Assembly (NCBI RefSeq): GCF_003432115.1
Contig: NZ_QWDC01000002.1
Location: forward strand, 992,001 to 1,056,000
Direction of reading: 5' to 3'
Origin: Mucilaginibacter conchicola
Lineage (GTDB): Bacteria; Bacteroidota; Bacteroidia; Sphingobacteriales; Sphingobacteriaceae
DNA: 64,000 nt
Part shown: positions 1-8,636 of the stretch, piece after piece
Numbering within the stretch: position 1 is the stretch's first letter
How the letters are laid out: the number at the start of each line of letters is the position of its first letter
The notes under the pieces: model-generated
The model's database searches: none
The model's input: the letters and a program-made list of their open reading frames with translations, nothing else
What the model was told of the DNA's origin: nothing
Position numbers and translations under genes: made by a program

Positions 1-1566
1 GTTGGTTACATAATGATTGCACAGCACACCGTTTATCTTATCAGATATAGCATACATTTTTTTCCTGGCGGTGAACGGACCAGTTGGGCTGGTAGAGGTT
101 GAAATGTAAAGGTTATGCGGATCGGCAGGATTTGGGCATCCATAGCCAAAATCCATCTCAACCAGTACATATTTGCCGTTTACGTATGATACGCTGTTAT
201 TGGCCAATACACTTTTACTGCTGCCACCATTGGTTCCTAATTGAGCGGCGCCATCTGTTGATGGCGAAGATACCCAGGCGCTGCCGTTCCAAAATTGCCA
301 GGTAAATGGTGTACCGGTTGCAAAGCGTGCCACATACAGGTATTTGCCGCCAAAAGCATCAGAAAGGTTTCCATAAGCATACACATAACCGTCGCTGGGT
401 TTTACCATACCGGTAGGATAATCGATAGCTGTTTGATCAGACAGTCCCGGCACTGTGTGGCGTACCGCTGTCCCCCAGTCTACGCCACCGGTATTTTCGG
501 TAAAATCATAAATAACTGTTTTGTTATTAGAGCCACCACCTTCGTGCGCGTACATATAAACGTGGTTGCCTATTTCAACCCCTACGCCCGGCCAGGTATA
601 CGTGCCCCCATGGTCGGAAGGGTTTGGGCTTGGCAGTATCTCATATTTATAAGTAGAGTTATGGGTAATAAGGTTGGTGGTTTGTGCCGGGTCCCAGCTG
701 TGGCTGGCCGGTTGGATAAGCGCTGAATTACGTACATCAAAAAACTGGATGGTATTACCGCCATAACAAGGGAATGTACCATCAGTAGCATTCCATGTAC
801 CAATGTTATCGGTATAAGTATCCTCGCCTATCCACAGCACTTTGCCATTGTTGGCGCCGTAACTAAGTGGTATACTGCTGCCCTGATCAAAAGCTATAGA
901 CCCGGAGCGACGCCTGAAAAACTGTACCACCTCGTCATCACGATAGGCTTCTGCCGGGATACTGTTAAACGTCCAGTATTGGCTATTGTTATTTATAAGG
1001 GCGGCCTGGCTTATAGGTGCGCCATTATTTGCCGATGAGCCTGCGTTGGTAAGTACCAGCCCATTATTATTTTGTATATAATAATTATTGCTTGTGCCTA
1101 TTTGGTGTAAATACCATACCTGGCTGGGGAAATTGTTAGCATGATCCATAAACAATTGTGTGCCGCTGGTATTATCAGGTGCTTCAAGGTACATGCCGTT
1201 GGCAACGTTGCGTATTTTAAAAGGCGTGGTCCCTGTTATCGAACCCGTGTTTTGCTGTATGAGGTACCATTTCTGGTTTTGTGATGTACCGGGGCCAAAA
1301 TCAAGCCCTGCATATTGCTGTACATTTTTTGGGTTACTTTGGGCAAACATCAATGATGCATCGCCATTTACTTCGAGTACTTTGTTTGATGCAACATTAA
1401 CCAGCATAAAACAACCGTAGGCCGTGGGCGAACTTGCTGCGTTAACTGCTTTAACAGCGCCGGTTGAACCCGTTTTGTTTGCGGCACTATTTTTTACGTC
1501 GTTTTTGTTGCAGGCAAATGCAAGCAACAGGCCCGATAAAAGGCTGAGGGTAAATACTCTTCTCAT
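1..1566 (-). CDS. Secreted lipoprotein with ricin-type lectin domain and beta-propeller hydrolase-like domain (3' end outside window)
   Basis: An open frame of 522 codons begins with ATG at 1566 and runs off the left edge without a stop, so the C-terminus is missing. Residues 1-19 look like a lipoprotein signal (charged MRR start, hydrophobic stretch, AFAC then NKND). Residues about 50-205 carry three QxW-type repeats (QKWYL, QVWYL, QYWTF), the mark of a ricin-like beta-trefoil that binds carbohydrate. From about residue 210 comes a domain rich in Tyr/Trp/Gly with motifs such as GKVLWIGEDTY and HVYMYAHEG, which resembles DUF4185/DUF5005-type five-bladed propellers found in glycan-degrading proteins. 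Role inferred: surface-exposed glycan binding or degradation. A possible LacI-type operator lies upstream. The lipoprotein and lectin calls are firm; the propeller family is a guess. Confidence 0.8.
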   Translation of the reverse strand, partial: MRRVFTLSLLSGLLLAFACNKNDVKNSAANKTGSTGAVKAVNAASSPTAYGCFMLVNVASNKVLEVNGDASLMFAQSNPKNVQQYAGLDFGPGTSQNQKWYLIQQNTGSITGTTPFKIRNVANGMYLEAPDNTSGTQLFMDHANNFPSQVWYLHQIGTSNNYYIQNNNGLVLTNAGSSANNGAPISQAALINNNSQYWTFNSIPAEAYRDDEVVQFFRRRSGSIAFDQGSSIPLSYGANNGKVLWIGEDTYTDNIGTWNATDGTFPCYGGNTIQFFDVRNSALIQPASHSWDPAQTTNLITHNSTYKYEILPSPNPSDHGGTYTWPGVGVEIGNHVYMYAHEGGGSNNKTVIYDFTENTGGVDWGTAVRHTVPGLSDQTAIDYPTGMVKPSDGYVYAYGNLSDAFGGKYLYVARFATGTPFTWQFWNGSAWVSSPSTDGAAQLGTNGGSSKSVLANNSVSYVNGKYVLVEMDFGYGCPNPADPHNLYISTSTSPTGPFTARKKMYAISDKINGVLCNHYVTN

Positions 1567-1614
1567 ACTGTGTTTATTTTAGGTGTAGTATTGGTTTACC
1601 TAAAGTTAAACACA

Positions 1615-1650
1615 CTAAATCAATTTAGCAAAATATTAAATCGGTTTAGT
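1615..1650. promoter_or_regulatory. Paired palindromes, possible LacI-family operator
   Basis: Two related palindromes lie 49-84 bases before the ricin/propeller lipoprotein gene: CTAAATCAATTTAG (1615-1628) and TTAAATCGGTTTAGT (1636-1650). The second has a central CG with AAATC/GGTTT arms, the typical shape of LacI/GalR-family operators. No LacI-type regulator gene is visible in the window, so the assignment is inference. Confidence 0.4.
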
Positions 1651-1675
1651 ATAATTATTTATTAAATAATATGAA

Positions 1676-1707
1676 ATAAAAAAGGCCTTCCCGCAGGGAA
1701 GGCCTTT
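1676..1707 (-). terminator. Intrinsic terminator of the OmpA-family gene
   Basis: A near-perfect 12-bp stem (AAAGGCCTTCCC with loop GCA) sits 20 bases past the stop of the OmpA-family gene. Read on the minus strand it is followed by a run of T residues. Confidence 0.85.
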
Positions 1708-1727
1708 GTATAGGCTGTTTAATCAGG

Positions 1728-2597
1728 TTATTGTTTAGCCGGTTGGTTTTCAGGTGCTTTACCTATCAGGTCCATAAACTGATCAAGTTTTGGTGTAATA
1801 ATGATCTGTGTACGTCTGTTTTGGGCTTTACCGTTTGGCGTGTTATTATCGGCAATTGGGTTGTATTCACCACGGCCACCCGCGGTTAAACGTTTAGGAT
1901 CAACCTGGTAATTAGTTTGTAATGCCATAACAACAGATGATGCCCTTAAAGCACTTAAATCCCAGTTGTTACGGATGTTTTTCTGCGAGATAGGCACATT
2001 ATCGGTGTTACCTTCTATCAGCACATCATAATTGTTGTAATCTTTAATGATCTTGGCAATTTTAGAAAGCGTAGCGCCTGCTTTGTCTGATATTTCATAA
2101 CTACCCGATTTGTAAAGCATATTATCGGCCAGTGAAATATAAACAACGCCTTTAAGCACTTTTACATCAACATCTTGTGCTTCCTGTGCATTTAATGAAC
2201 GGGTTAGGTTATTGGTAAGCACCATATTAAGAGAGTCGCTTTTGTTTTTAGCGTTAACCAATTCCTGGATATAGCGGTTAGAGCGATTGATCTCATCAAC
2301 CAGTTTAGAGATATTAAGGTTACCCTGGCCGCTTGATGTTAAACATTTATCAAGTGCGTTTTGTAATTGTTTGTTGTTTGCCCTTTCAGAGGCCAGTTGG
2401 TCGTCAAGGCTTTTAACGCGGTCTGTTGCAATGGCAAGGTTACGCTCTGTTAACAGGTATTTGCCCTTCATTTCGCGGGTGTTGCTATCCAGTTTATCGT
2501 ACCTTGCTTGTAAATCTTTGTATTTGCCGGTGCTAACGCAGCTCGAAACTGCGATAACAGCAACAAAGAGCATCGGAAATATTATTCTGAGTTTCAT
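1728..2597 (-). CDS. OmpA-family peptidoglycan-binding lipoprotein
   Basis: This 289-residue protein is likely anchored in the outer membrane by lipid and bound to peptidoglycan through its C-terminal OmpA domain. Residues 1-20 are a lipoprotein signal ending in VSSC. Residues about 25-110 are heptad-like and charged (coiled coil). Residues about 150-275 form the OmpA/MotB domain, with the VLIEGNTDNVPI strand, the helix NWDLSALRASSVVMAL, the segment RLTAGGRGEYNPIADN and the final NRRTQIII. The Asp and Arg residues of the diaminopimelate-binding pocket (TD and NRR) are present. It stands alone with its own terminator. Typical role: keeping the envelope layers connected. Confidence 0.9.
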   Translation of the reverse strand: MKLRIIFPMLFVAVIAVSSCVSTGKYKDLQARYDKLDSNTREMKGKYLLTERNLAIATDRVKSLDDQLASERANNKQLQNALDKCLTSSGQGNLNISKLVDEINRSNRYIQELVNAKNKSDSLNMVLTNNLTRSLNAQEAQDVDVKVLKGVVYISLADNMLYKSGSYEISDKAGATLSKIAKIIKDYNNYDVLIEGNTDNVPISQKNIRNNWDLSALRASSVVMALQTNYQVDPKRLTAGGRGEYNPIADNNTPNGKAQNRRTQIIITPKLDQFMDLIGKAPENQPAKQ

Positions 2598-2657
2598 AAT
2601 TATATTATATTTAGTTTATAATAAATAACTCATTGTTAACTAATTTCGAGCCAAAAA

Positions 2658-2686
2658 GTTTTTTACGAACATTAGGAGTACCTTTG
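2658..2686 (+). promoter_or_regulatory. Bacteroidota-type promoter, -7 box TACCTTTG
   Basis: TACCTTTG at 2679-2686 matches the TAnnTTTG -7 consensus exactly. A T-rich stretch lies about 20 bases upstream. It points at the small lipoprotein gene whose ATG is at 2763, giving a leader of about 70 bases. Confidence 0.6.
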
Positions 2687-2762
2687 TGTTACAACAAATT
2701 TACAATCAGGAACGTTAGAAAGCTTTAATAACGGCTTTGTCCGTATCAACTAAACATCATTT

Positions 2763-3245
2763 ATGAAAAAAAAACTGACATTATTTGTAGCTACGATAGC
2801 TATATTATTTACAGCTTGTTCTAAAGACGGTGCAGATCCGGTTATTTCAGATAGTGGCTGGTTCTTTAACGGAGTGGCTCATTTTGTTGTAACATCGGCC
2901 CGTACCGAACCAACCGGTACCGCTGCAGGCAAAATTGTTTTTAGAGATAGCAATAAAGACAGGAATGCAACATTAACTGTTTATTTTAAAGCAATACCAC
3001 AAACAGCGGGTGTTTATAACCTTGTACAAGGTGTAGGAGCAGGTTTAGCCGCAAATGAAATTGCAGTTTCGGCAACGCAACAGGCAACAAGTTCAAATGT
3101 TGCTTATGCAGGGGCAGCCGGCGTTAAAGTTCAGGTTAGTATTACTGATGCCGGAAAAATAAAAGTAGATATCCCGGAAATAACGTTAACATCAACATCC
3201 GGAACTGATACTTATAAATTATCAGCGTTCGCTTCTGAGCGCTAA
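2763..3245 (+). CDS. Small hypothetical lipoprotein
   Basis: This 160-residue protein begins with a clear lipoprotein signal: MKKK, a hydrophobic stretch, then TACSKDG, placing the lipidated Cys at residue 19. The mature part is predicted mostly beta, with alternating polar and hydrophobic strands and many Thr/Ser/Ala. Its layout (a short 'found object' sequence near the start, WFFNGVAHFV, then beta strands) resembles other small Bacteroidota lipoproteins, such as the one at 34385 in this window, but I recognise no named family. It is monocistronic, with its own promoter and a strong terminator. The function is unknown. Confidence 0.8.
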   Translation: MKKKLTLFVATIAILFTACSKDGADPVISDSGWFFNGVAHFVVTSARTEPTGTAAGKIVFRDSNKDRNATLTVYFKAIPQTAGVYNLVQGVGAGLAANEIAVSATQQATSSNVAYAGAAGVKVQVSITDAGKIKVDIPEITLTSTSGTDTYKLSAFASER

Positions 3246-3250
3246 GATTA

Positions 3251-3288
3251 AATAAAAAGACCCGCACAAAAGCGGGTCTTTTTATTTT
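3251..3288 (+). terminator. Intrinsic terminator of the small lipoprotein gene
   Basis: A stem AAAAAGACCCGC / GCGGGTCTTTTT with a 6-base loop begins a few bases after the stop codon and ends in a T-run. The A-run on the other side could let it act in both directions. Confidence 0.9.
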
Positions 3289-3464
3289 AAAATAATGGTA
3301 GGGTTAAACATATACCCATACCCGGAGTTTTGTAACAACAAGGCACATTGCATGCCACATTGTTATCCTATCATTATACAAACTTTAAATGCATGTAACA
3401 TTACAAGGTTTATTTGCCCTTAACGGCCAATGTTAATACCTTGCCCTCGCATTTACAAAATACT

Positions 3465-4661
3465 ATGGAAAGCCTACTAACACAGGAGAGAACAGATACT
3501 TTCCTGACAGATCTGCAATGCCCGCAATGCGGCGCCACCTATAATGCCGCACAACTAAATACCGTTTGCAAAAAACAAGACTGCCAAAGCACGCTTTTTG
3601 CCCGCTATGATACTTCCATATCATTAAGTAAAGACGTTTTGAAAGATCGCCCCGCAAATATGTGGCGATACCGCGAGATGTTACCCGTTATAGATCCAAA
3701 ATTCGTGGCATCAATGGGAGAGGGCTTTACGCCGCTTTTACCTGTGGTAAATCTACCCGAAGACACAAAAAGCAATCAAGTATTTTTTAAGAATGAAGCG
3801 GGCAACCCAACAGGATCTTTTAAAGCCCGCGGTATAAGCATGGCAGTATCGAAGGCGAAAGAATTAGGTGTAAAAACCATAGCTATCCCAACGGCCGGTA
3901 ACGCCGGGGGAGCGCTATCCGCATACGCTGCGCATGCCGGGATGGGCGCCGTTGTGTACATGCCCAAACAAACCCCTCAGTTATTTAAAGATGAATGCCG
4001 CCTATACGGAGCCGAACTGGTGGAGATAGACGGCAACATAAGTGATTGCGGTAAATTGATACACGAGCTGGCTGCTGAAAAAGGCTGGTTCCCGATATCA
4101 ACCCTGCGCGAACCTTACCGCGTAGAAGGTAAAAAAACCATGGGCTACGAAATTGCCGAGCAATTGAACTGGCAAGTGCCCGACGTGATCTTTTATCCAA
4201 CCGGCGGCGGCACCGGCCTTATCGGCATCTGGAAAGCATTCAACGAAATGGCCGCACTGGGTTGGATTGGTGATAAACGCCCCCGAATGGTTGCTGTACA
4301 ATCTGAAAGTTGCGATGGATTAGTAAAAGCCTTTACCCGGGGCGATGTTTCTGCCACTTTTACTGATGGTGGTTTTACTATTGCCAATGGCTTGCGGGTG
4401 CCAAAATCTTATGCTGATAAAGAGATTCTTCGCGTACTGAAAGACAGCTGTGGAACTGCCCTTACCGTAAGTGATGCCGAAATGGAAACAAGTGTAAAAG
4501 AACTTGCTCGCACCCAGGGCATCCTGATGGCACCCGAAGGTGCTGCCCTTTGGCAGGCCTATAAAAAACTTAAAGCCGATAACTGGATAAAACCCGGTGA
4601 AACGGTGGTGATGGTAAATACGGGCAGTGGCTACAAGTATCTGGAGAATATTGGGATTTAA
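3465..4661 (+). CDS. thrC: Threonine synthase
   Basis: This pyridoxal-phosphate enzyme converts O-phosphohomoserine to threonine, the last step of threonine synthesis. With the ATG at 3465 it has 398 residues. An upstream in-frame TTG at 3414 would add 17 residues but lacks support. An N-terminal zinc-ribbon-like segment (CPQCG...CKKQDCQS, about residues 18-42) is typical of the threonine synthase branch. The PLP lysine lies in TGSFKARG, the phosphate loop is seen in PTGGGTGL, and the substrate motif is PTAGNAGGALSAYAA. The gene is alone here, away from thrA and thrB. Other fold-type II enzymes (cysteine synthase, threonine dehydratase) lack the zinc ribbon, so the call is fairly firm. Confidence 0.9.
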   Translation: MESLLTQERTDTFLTDLQCPQCGATYNAAQLNTVCKKQDCQSTLFARYDTSISLSKDVLKDRPANMWRYREMLPVIDPKFVASMGEGFTPLLPVVNLPEDTKSNQVFFKNEAGNPTGSFKARGISMAVSKAKELGVKTIAIPTAGNAGGALSAYAAHAGMGAVVYMPKQTPQLFKDECRLYGAELVEIDGNISDCGKLIHELAAEKGWFPISTLREPYRVEGKKTMGYEIAEQLNWQVPDVIFYPTGGGTGLIGIWKAFNEMAALGWIGDKRPRMVAVQSESCDGLVKAFTRGDVSATFTDGGFTIANGLRVPKSYADKEILRVLKDSCGTALTVSDAEMETSVKELARTQGILMAPEGAALWQAYKKLKADNWIKPGETVVMVNTGSGYKYLENIGI

Positions 4662-4665
4662 TCCC

Positions 4666-4692
4666 CGTCATGCCGAATTTATTTCGGTATCC
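4666..4692. repeat. Dispersed CGTCATGCCGAA-type palindrome
   Basis: CGTCATGCCGAATTTATTTC followed by GGTATC forms an imperfect hairpin (GCCGAA / TTCGGT). It matches the left arm of the longer element at 42178-42252, so it looks like a solo copy of a dispersed intergenic repeat. Confidence 0.55.
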
Positions 4693-4747
4693 CAGATGAT
4701 AAGTTTGTGCTGATGAGCGAGGCTTTCTTAACCTCGTAATTATGCGT

Positions 4748-4776
4748 TTTGGGGTTAATTATTGGCAGTAATTTTG
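4748..4776 (+). promoter_or_regulatory. Promoter of the VOC protein gene, -7 box TAATTTTG
   Basis: TAATTTTG at 4769-4776 is an exact TAnnTTTG match, with TTTG at 4748-4751 as a -33 candidate 17 bases upstream. The VOC gene starts 45 bases after the box. Confidence 0.55.
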
Positions 4777-4821
4777 ATTGATCATCAACGCATTATTATA
4801 AACCAGTAAAACCATCGTACC

Positions 4822-5211
4822 ATGTTAAAAGATTCAAAAGCATTCAGCGGCTTTTCGGTAAAAGATATCGATGAAGCGCTAAAGTTCTATAAAGAAACCC
4901 TTGGCCTTGATGTAGATAAAGACGACGAAATGGGCGGCATGCTTACTATCCATATAGCAGGAAACGGCAACAATATCCTGGTTTATCCCAAACCCAACCA
5001 CGAGCCCGCTTCTTATACTATCCTCAACTTCCCGGTAACGGATATTGTAGCAACGGTAAAAGGCCTAAAAGAAAAAGGTGTTCAATTTGAAAGTTACGAC
5101 AGCGTGTACCTGAAGACCGATGAGGATAACATTAACAGAAGCGGTGGTCCGCTTATCGCCTGGTTCAAAGATCCATCAGGTAACTTTTTATCGGTGATTG
5201 AGCAACACTAA
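4822..5211 (+). CDS. VOC (glyoxalase/bleomycin resistance) family protein
   Basis: This 129-residue protein has the two beta-alpha-beta-beta-beta modules of the vicinal oxygen chelate fold. The first runs from FSVKDIDEALKFYKETLGLDV, the second from NFPVTDIVATVKGLKEKGVQF to WFKDPSGNFLSVIEQ. The metal ligand glutamate in the final strand (VIEQ) is visible. Family members include glyoxalases, dioxygenases and antibiotic-binding proteins; the substrate cannot be told here. It has its own promoter and sits 89 bases before ligD, separated by a hairpin, so it is probably not co-transcribed. Confidence 0.85.
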   Translation: MLKDSKAFSGFSVKDIDEALKFYKETLGLDVDKDDEMGGMLTIHIAGNGNNILVYPKPNHEPASYTILNFPVTDIVATVKGLKEKGVQFESYDSVYLKTDEDNINRSGGPLIAWFKDPSGNFLSVIEQH

Positions 5212-5255
5212 AAGCCCCTCTCCAAAGGAGAGGGGTTGGGAAAGGCTTTTTTGAA
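5210..5255. repeat. Dispersed CCCCTCTCC hairpin repeat, also terminator-like
   Basis: CCCCTCTCC-AAA-GGAGAGGGG is nested inside an outer AAAAGCC / GGCTTTTTT pairing, ending in a T-run. It directly follows the VOC stop codon. The same core occurs near 23.4 kb and in altered form near 45.6 kb, so it is probably a dispersed repeat that also stops transcription. Confidence 0.65.
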
Positions 5256-5300
5256 ACCATAAGATAAACGCGCTGTTGTTTTTATAAATCACAGAGCATT

Positions 5301-8051
5301 ATGGGTTTGCAGAAGTATAAGGAAAAGCGCGATTTCACCAAGACCAACGAGCCAAAGGCCGGTCGCAGTAAGGATAAGAACAAACTGATGTTTGTGGTGC
5401 AAAAGCACGACGCTACGCGCCTGCATTACGATTTCAGGCTGGAGATGGATGGCGTGCTCAAAAGTTGGGCGGTGCCTAAAGGCCCCTCAACCGACCCGCA
5501 GAACAAGCGCCTTGCCATGATGGTTGAAGACCACCCGTTCGACTACCGCAACTTTGAAGGTATTATCCCACAAGGCGAATATGGCGGCGGCACTGTGATT
5601 GTTTGGGACGAGGGGACTTATGAACCCATCGAAGAAATAAAAGGTAAAAAAGCCCAGGAAAAGCACCTGCTGAAACAACTCAAAGAAGGCTCTGTGAAAA
5701 TAAAGCTCCACGGCGAGAAATTGGAAGGGGAGTTCGCTCTCGTGAAAACTCACGGCATGGGCGAGAACGGATGGCTGCTTATTAAACATAAGGATGAGTT
5801 TGCTTCCAAAAAAGATATCACTAAACAGGATAAGTCTATCCTCTCGGGCAAAACCATCGCCCAAATGGAAAAGACCAGTGAAAAAGTCTGGACCGATGGC
5901 GGCGAGCACAAGCTGAAGAAAGAAGCTAAAACCACATCAGCCTCAAAAAAAAAGAGCAGCCCCCAAAAGGCTGATGATGCCATAAGCGAACTGGCTGAAG
6001 ACCAACCCAAAAAAAAGCCCGATGTAAAAGCCATCTTAAAAAAAGCACCTAAAGGCAAGATCCCAACCGGTATAAAACCTATGCTGGCTACACTGGTGAA
6101 TGAGCCTTTTGATGACCCCGACTGGGAATATGAAGTGAAATGGGACGGCTACCGCGCGTTATCTTTCATTAACAAAGGCGAGATAGAGATCTTCTCGCGC
6201 AATAACAAAAGCTTTAACGATAAATATTACCCGCTCACCAAATTGCTGCAGGATTGGAAGATCAACGCGGTTATTGATGGCGAGATACTGGTGCTGAACG
6301 ACAAAGGTGTATCAAACTTTGGGGCCTTGCAAAACTGGCGCAGCGAGGCCGATGGCGAATTGGTTTACTATGTGTTCGATCTGCTTTGGTACGATGGTAA
6401 AAACCTGATGGATATGCCGCTGAACGAAAGGCAGGCCGTGCTCAGAGAAATTATCCCTACAGATGACGACCGTATTCGCGTTAGCCAAACATTTAAAGCC
6501 AACGGCACCGAGTTTTTTGAAGCTGCCCAAAAGATAGGCCTGGAGGGGATAATGGCCAAGCGGATGAACAGTGCCTATGTTGCTGATAATCGCTCAAAAG
6601 ACTGGCTGAAGATCAAAATAAACAAACGCCAGGAAGTGGTGATAGGCGGGTTTACCAAAAACGAAGGCACAGCAAAGCAATTCAGCTCGCTGCTGTTGGG
6701 CGTTTATGAAGATGGCAATTTTCACTATGTAGGTAAAGTAGGCACCGGCTTTTCTGATAAACTGCAGAAAGAAATGATAGCGATGTTTAAGCCACTTATC
6801 ATCAACAAAACACCATTTGATACCGAGCCGGATGTGAACAAACCATCCCGTTTCCGCCCTAATCCGCCGAAGGCGAAAGCTACCTGGTTAAAACCCCAAC
6901 TGGTTTGCGAAGTTAGCTTTGCTGAAGTAACCAGCGACGGCGTGTTCCGACACCCATCGTTTGAAGGGATGAGGGTGGATAAGAAGGCCAAAGATGTGGT
7001 GCGGGAAACAGAGACAGATACCAATGAGATAGTGGAAGACGAAAAACCGGTAGAAAAGAAAGCAGAAAAACCCGAAAAACACAAGCTGGTAAAAGCACCG
7101 AAGGAAGCTGTAAAGCGATCATTGCTTAACCCAAACGAGGAAACGCAGGTAAAAAAGATCTGCGGGCACGACCTGAAATTTACCCACCTCAGCAAGGTTT
7201 ATTGGCCTGAGGACGGCATCACCAAGCGCGATATGTTCAACTACTATTACCAGGTTGCTGAGTATATCCTGCCATATCTGAAAGATCGCCCGCAATCGCT
7301 TAACCGCTTCCCTAACGGAATACACGGCCCCAGCTTTTACCAGAAAGATGTAAAAGGTAAAGCACCGGACTGGGTGCGTACGTTCCCCTACACCAACGGA
7401 GAAGGCGAGCATAAAGAATACCTGGTAGGCCATGATGAGGCCACGTTGCTTTGGATGGCATCATTAGGGTGTATTGAAATAAACCCCTGGTTCAGCCGAA
7501 TCCAATCGCCGGATAACCCCGATTTTTGTGTGATAGACTTAGACCCGGATAAGAAAACAACCTTTGAGCAGGTGATCAGTTCTGCACAAGAAGTGAAGAA
7601 AGTGCTGGACGCTTTGGATGTGCCCGCCTGCTGCAAAACATCCGGCTCAACAGGTATACATATCTATATCCCATTGGGGGCCAAGTACAATTACGACCAG
7701 TCGCAATTGTTTGCTCGTTTAATTGTGGGTATTGTTAACGAACAAATTCCGGATTATACCACGTTGGAGAGGATGGTTAAAAAACGTGGCGGGAAAATGT
7801 ACCTCGATTTTTTGCAGAACCGCCCCGGTGCAACTATTGCCGGCCCTTACTCGCTTAGGCCAAAGCCCGGCGCAACGGTATCCATGCCCCTGCATTGGGA
7901 AGAAGTGAAGAAGGGTTTGACCATGAAAGATTTTACCATTAACAATGCCATTACCCGTTTAAAACGCGAAGGCGACCTGTTCAGAGGCGTGTTAGCGAAA
8001 GGGATAGATCTGGAGAAAACGATAAGGAAAGCGAAGAGTATTTTTGAATAA
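5301..8051 (+). CDS. ligD: ATP-dependent DNA ligase D (PE-LIG-POL)
   Basis: LigD is the multifunctional ligase of bacterial non-homologous end joining. Domains in this 916-residue protein: 3'-phosphoesterase (about 1-165, with QKHDATRLHYDFRLEMDG and GEYGGGTVIVWD), a Lys-rich linker (about 195-250), ATP-dependent ligase (about 255-560, nucleotidyl lysine K280 in EVKWDGYRA), a second Glu/Lys linker, and the primase-like polymerase (about 640-910, metal ligands D746 and D748 in IDLDPD, and GSTGIHIYIP). The order is that of Pseudomonas LigD, not of mycobacteria (POL-PE-LIG). All three domains look intact. No ku gene is in the window; it is usually the partner that loads LigD on broken ends. Confidence 0.96.
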   Translation: MGLQKYKEKRDFTKTNEPKAGRSKDKNKLMFVVQKHDATRLHYDFRLEMDGVLKSWAVPKGPSTDPQNKRLAMMVEDHPFDYRNFEGIIPQGEYGGGTVIVWDEGTYEPIEEIKGKKAQEKHLLKQLKEGSVKIKLHGEKLEGEFALVKTHGMGENGWLLIKHKDEFASKKDITKQDKSILSGKTIAQMEKTSEKVWTDGGEHKLKKEAKTTSASKKKSSPQKADDAISELAEDQPKKKPDVKAILKKAPKGKIPTGIKPMLATLVNEPFDDPDWEYEVKWDGYRALSFINKGEIEIFSRNNKSFNDKYYPLTKLLQDWKINAVIDGEILVLNDKGVSNFGALQNWRSEADGELVYYVFDLLWYDGKNLMDMPLNERQAVLREIIPTDDDRIRVSQTFKANGTEFFEAAQKIGLEGIMAKRMNSAYVADNRSKDWLKIKINKRQEVVIGGFTKNEGTAKQFSSLLLGVYEDGNFHYVGKVGTGFSDKLQKEMIAMFKPLIINKTPFDTEPDVNKPSRFRPNPPKAKATWLKPQLVCEVSFAEVTSDGVFRHPSFEGMRVDKKAKDVVRETETDTNEIVEDEKPVEKKAEKPEKHKLVKAPKEAVKRSLLNPNEETQVKKICGHDLKFTHLSKVYWPEDGITKRDMFNYYYQVAEYILPYLKDRPQSLNRFPNGIHGPSFYQKDVKGKAPDWVRTFPYTNGEGEHKEYLVGHDEATLLWMASLGCIEINPWFSRIQSPDNPDFCVIDLDPDKKTTFEQVISSAQEVKKVLDALDVPACCKTSGSTGIHIYIPLGAKYNYDQSQLFARLIVGIVNEQIPDYTTLERMVKKRGGKMYLDFLQNRPGATIAGPYSLRPKPGATVSMPLHWEEVKKGLTMKDFTINNAITRLKREGDLFRGVLAKGIDLEKTIRKAKSIFE

Positions 8052-8052
8052 T

Positions 8053-8136
8053 TTGCGGTGGGGACACCGCAACGTGCGGGGGGTAAGTTAAATCCTGAAG
8101 GCGGTTTTATTCTTAATAGCGGTGTCCTCACCGCCA
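8053..8136. repeat. 84-bp element with 16-bp inverted ends (GCGGTG..ACCGC)
   Basis: GCGGTGGGGACACCGC (8055-8070) and GCGGTGTCCTCACCGC (8119-8134) are inverted copies with one mismatch, and each is itself partly palindromic. They bracket 48 bases without coding sense between the convergent ligD and response-regulator genes. The shape is that of a small non-autonomous repeat; it may also serve as a terminator. Confidence 0.6.
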
Positions 8137-8141
8137 TTGTA

Positions 8142-8507
8142 CTATGCCGCCAGCTGCATTTTTACTTTTTTGATCAACGAACTCATATCAAAAGGCTTAT
8201 GCAATATATCATCAGGTGCGCCGCGCTGCTTAAGCGATTCTTCCAGGTCATCTTCTGATGAACAGATAATTACCGGCAACTTTTTTGTTTCCTTATCCAT
8301 TTTTAAAATCTGGCATATATCGCGGCCATCCATACCCGGCATGCGTGCATCCATTATCAGCAGGTCGGGGTGGTTATGTTTTACCTCTTCAATTACGTGG
8401 TCGCCGTTGTATAACGAGAATACATCGTAACCACAATTTATCAATATATAGCTCATTACTTCTACTATGAGCTCGTTATCATCTACTATTAATATTTTCT
8501 TAGCCAT
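8142..8507 (-). CDS. Single-domain response regulator (receiver only)
   Basis: The 121 residues form one CheY-like receiver with no output domain. The acidic pair D9/D10, phospho-acceptor D53 (LLIMDARMPGMDG), S83 of the switch position and K104 in HKPF are all in place. Such proteins work by protein contact, or pass phosphate in a relay. No kinase is adjacent: the neighbours are ligD (convergent) and a nitroreductase upstream on the same strand, 129 bases away. The partner therefore cannot be inferred from context. Confidence 0.92.
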   Translation of the reverse strand: MAKKILIVDDNELIVEVMSYILINCGYDVFSLYNGDHVIEEVKHNHPDLLIMDARMPGMDGRDICQILKMDKETKKLPVIICSSEDDLEESLKQRGAPDDILHKPFDMSSLIKKVKMQLAA

Positions 8508-8585
8508 CGCTGTATCTTCCTCTCTTTCAGTGATATTGCAAAGCCTGTGCCGAATACTATACTTTAGATGAAATAAATATGAAAT

Positions 8586-8611
8586 AAAAAAGGGGCAGCC
8601 GTAGCTTCCCC
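8586..8611 (-). terminator. Intrinsic terminator of the nitroreductase gene
   Basis: On the minus strand GGGGAAGC / GCTGCCCC pairs with one mismatch and is followed by six T residues, 26 bases past the nitroreductase stop. Confidence 0.7.
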
Positions 8612-8636
8612 TCTTAAATATATGATGTGTATTGAA

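Noticed and set aside
295..803. Open frames of 70-143 codons on both strands
   Set aside because: They lie inside the lipoprotein gene 1-1566, whose frame has a signal peptide and lectin motifs; the others have no such sense.
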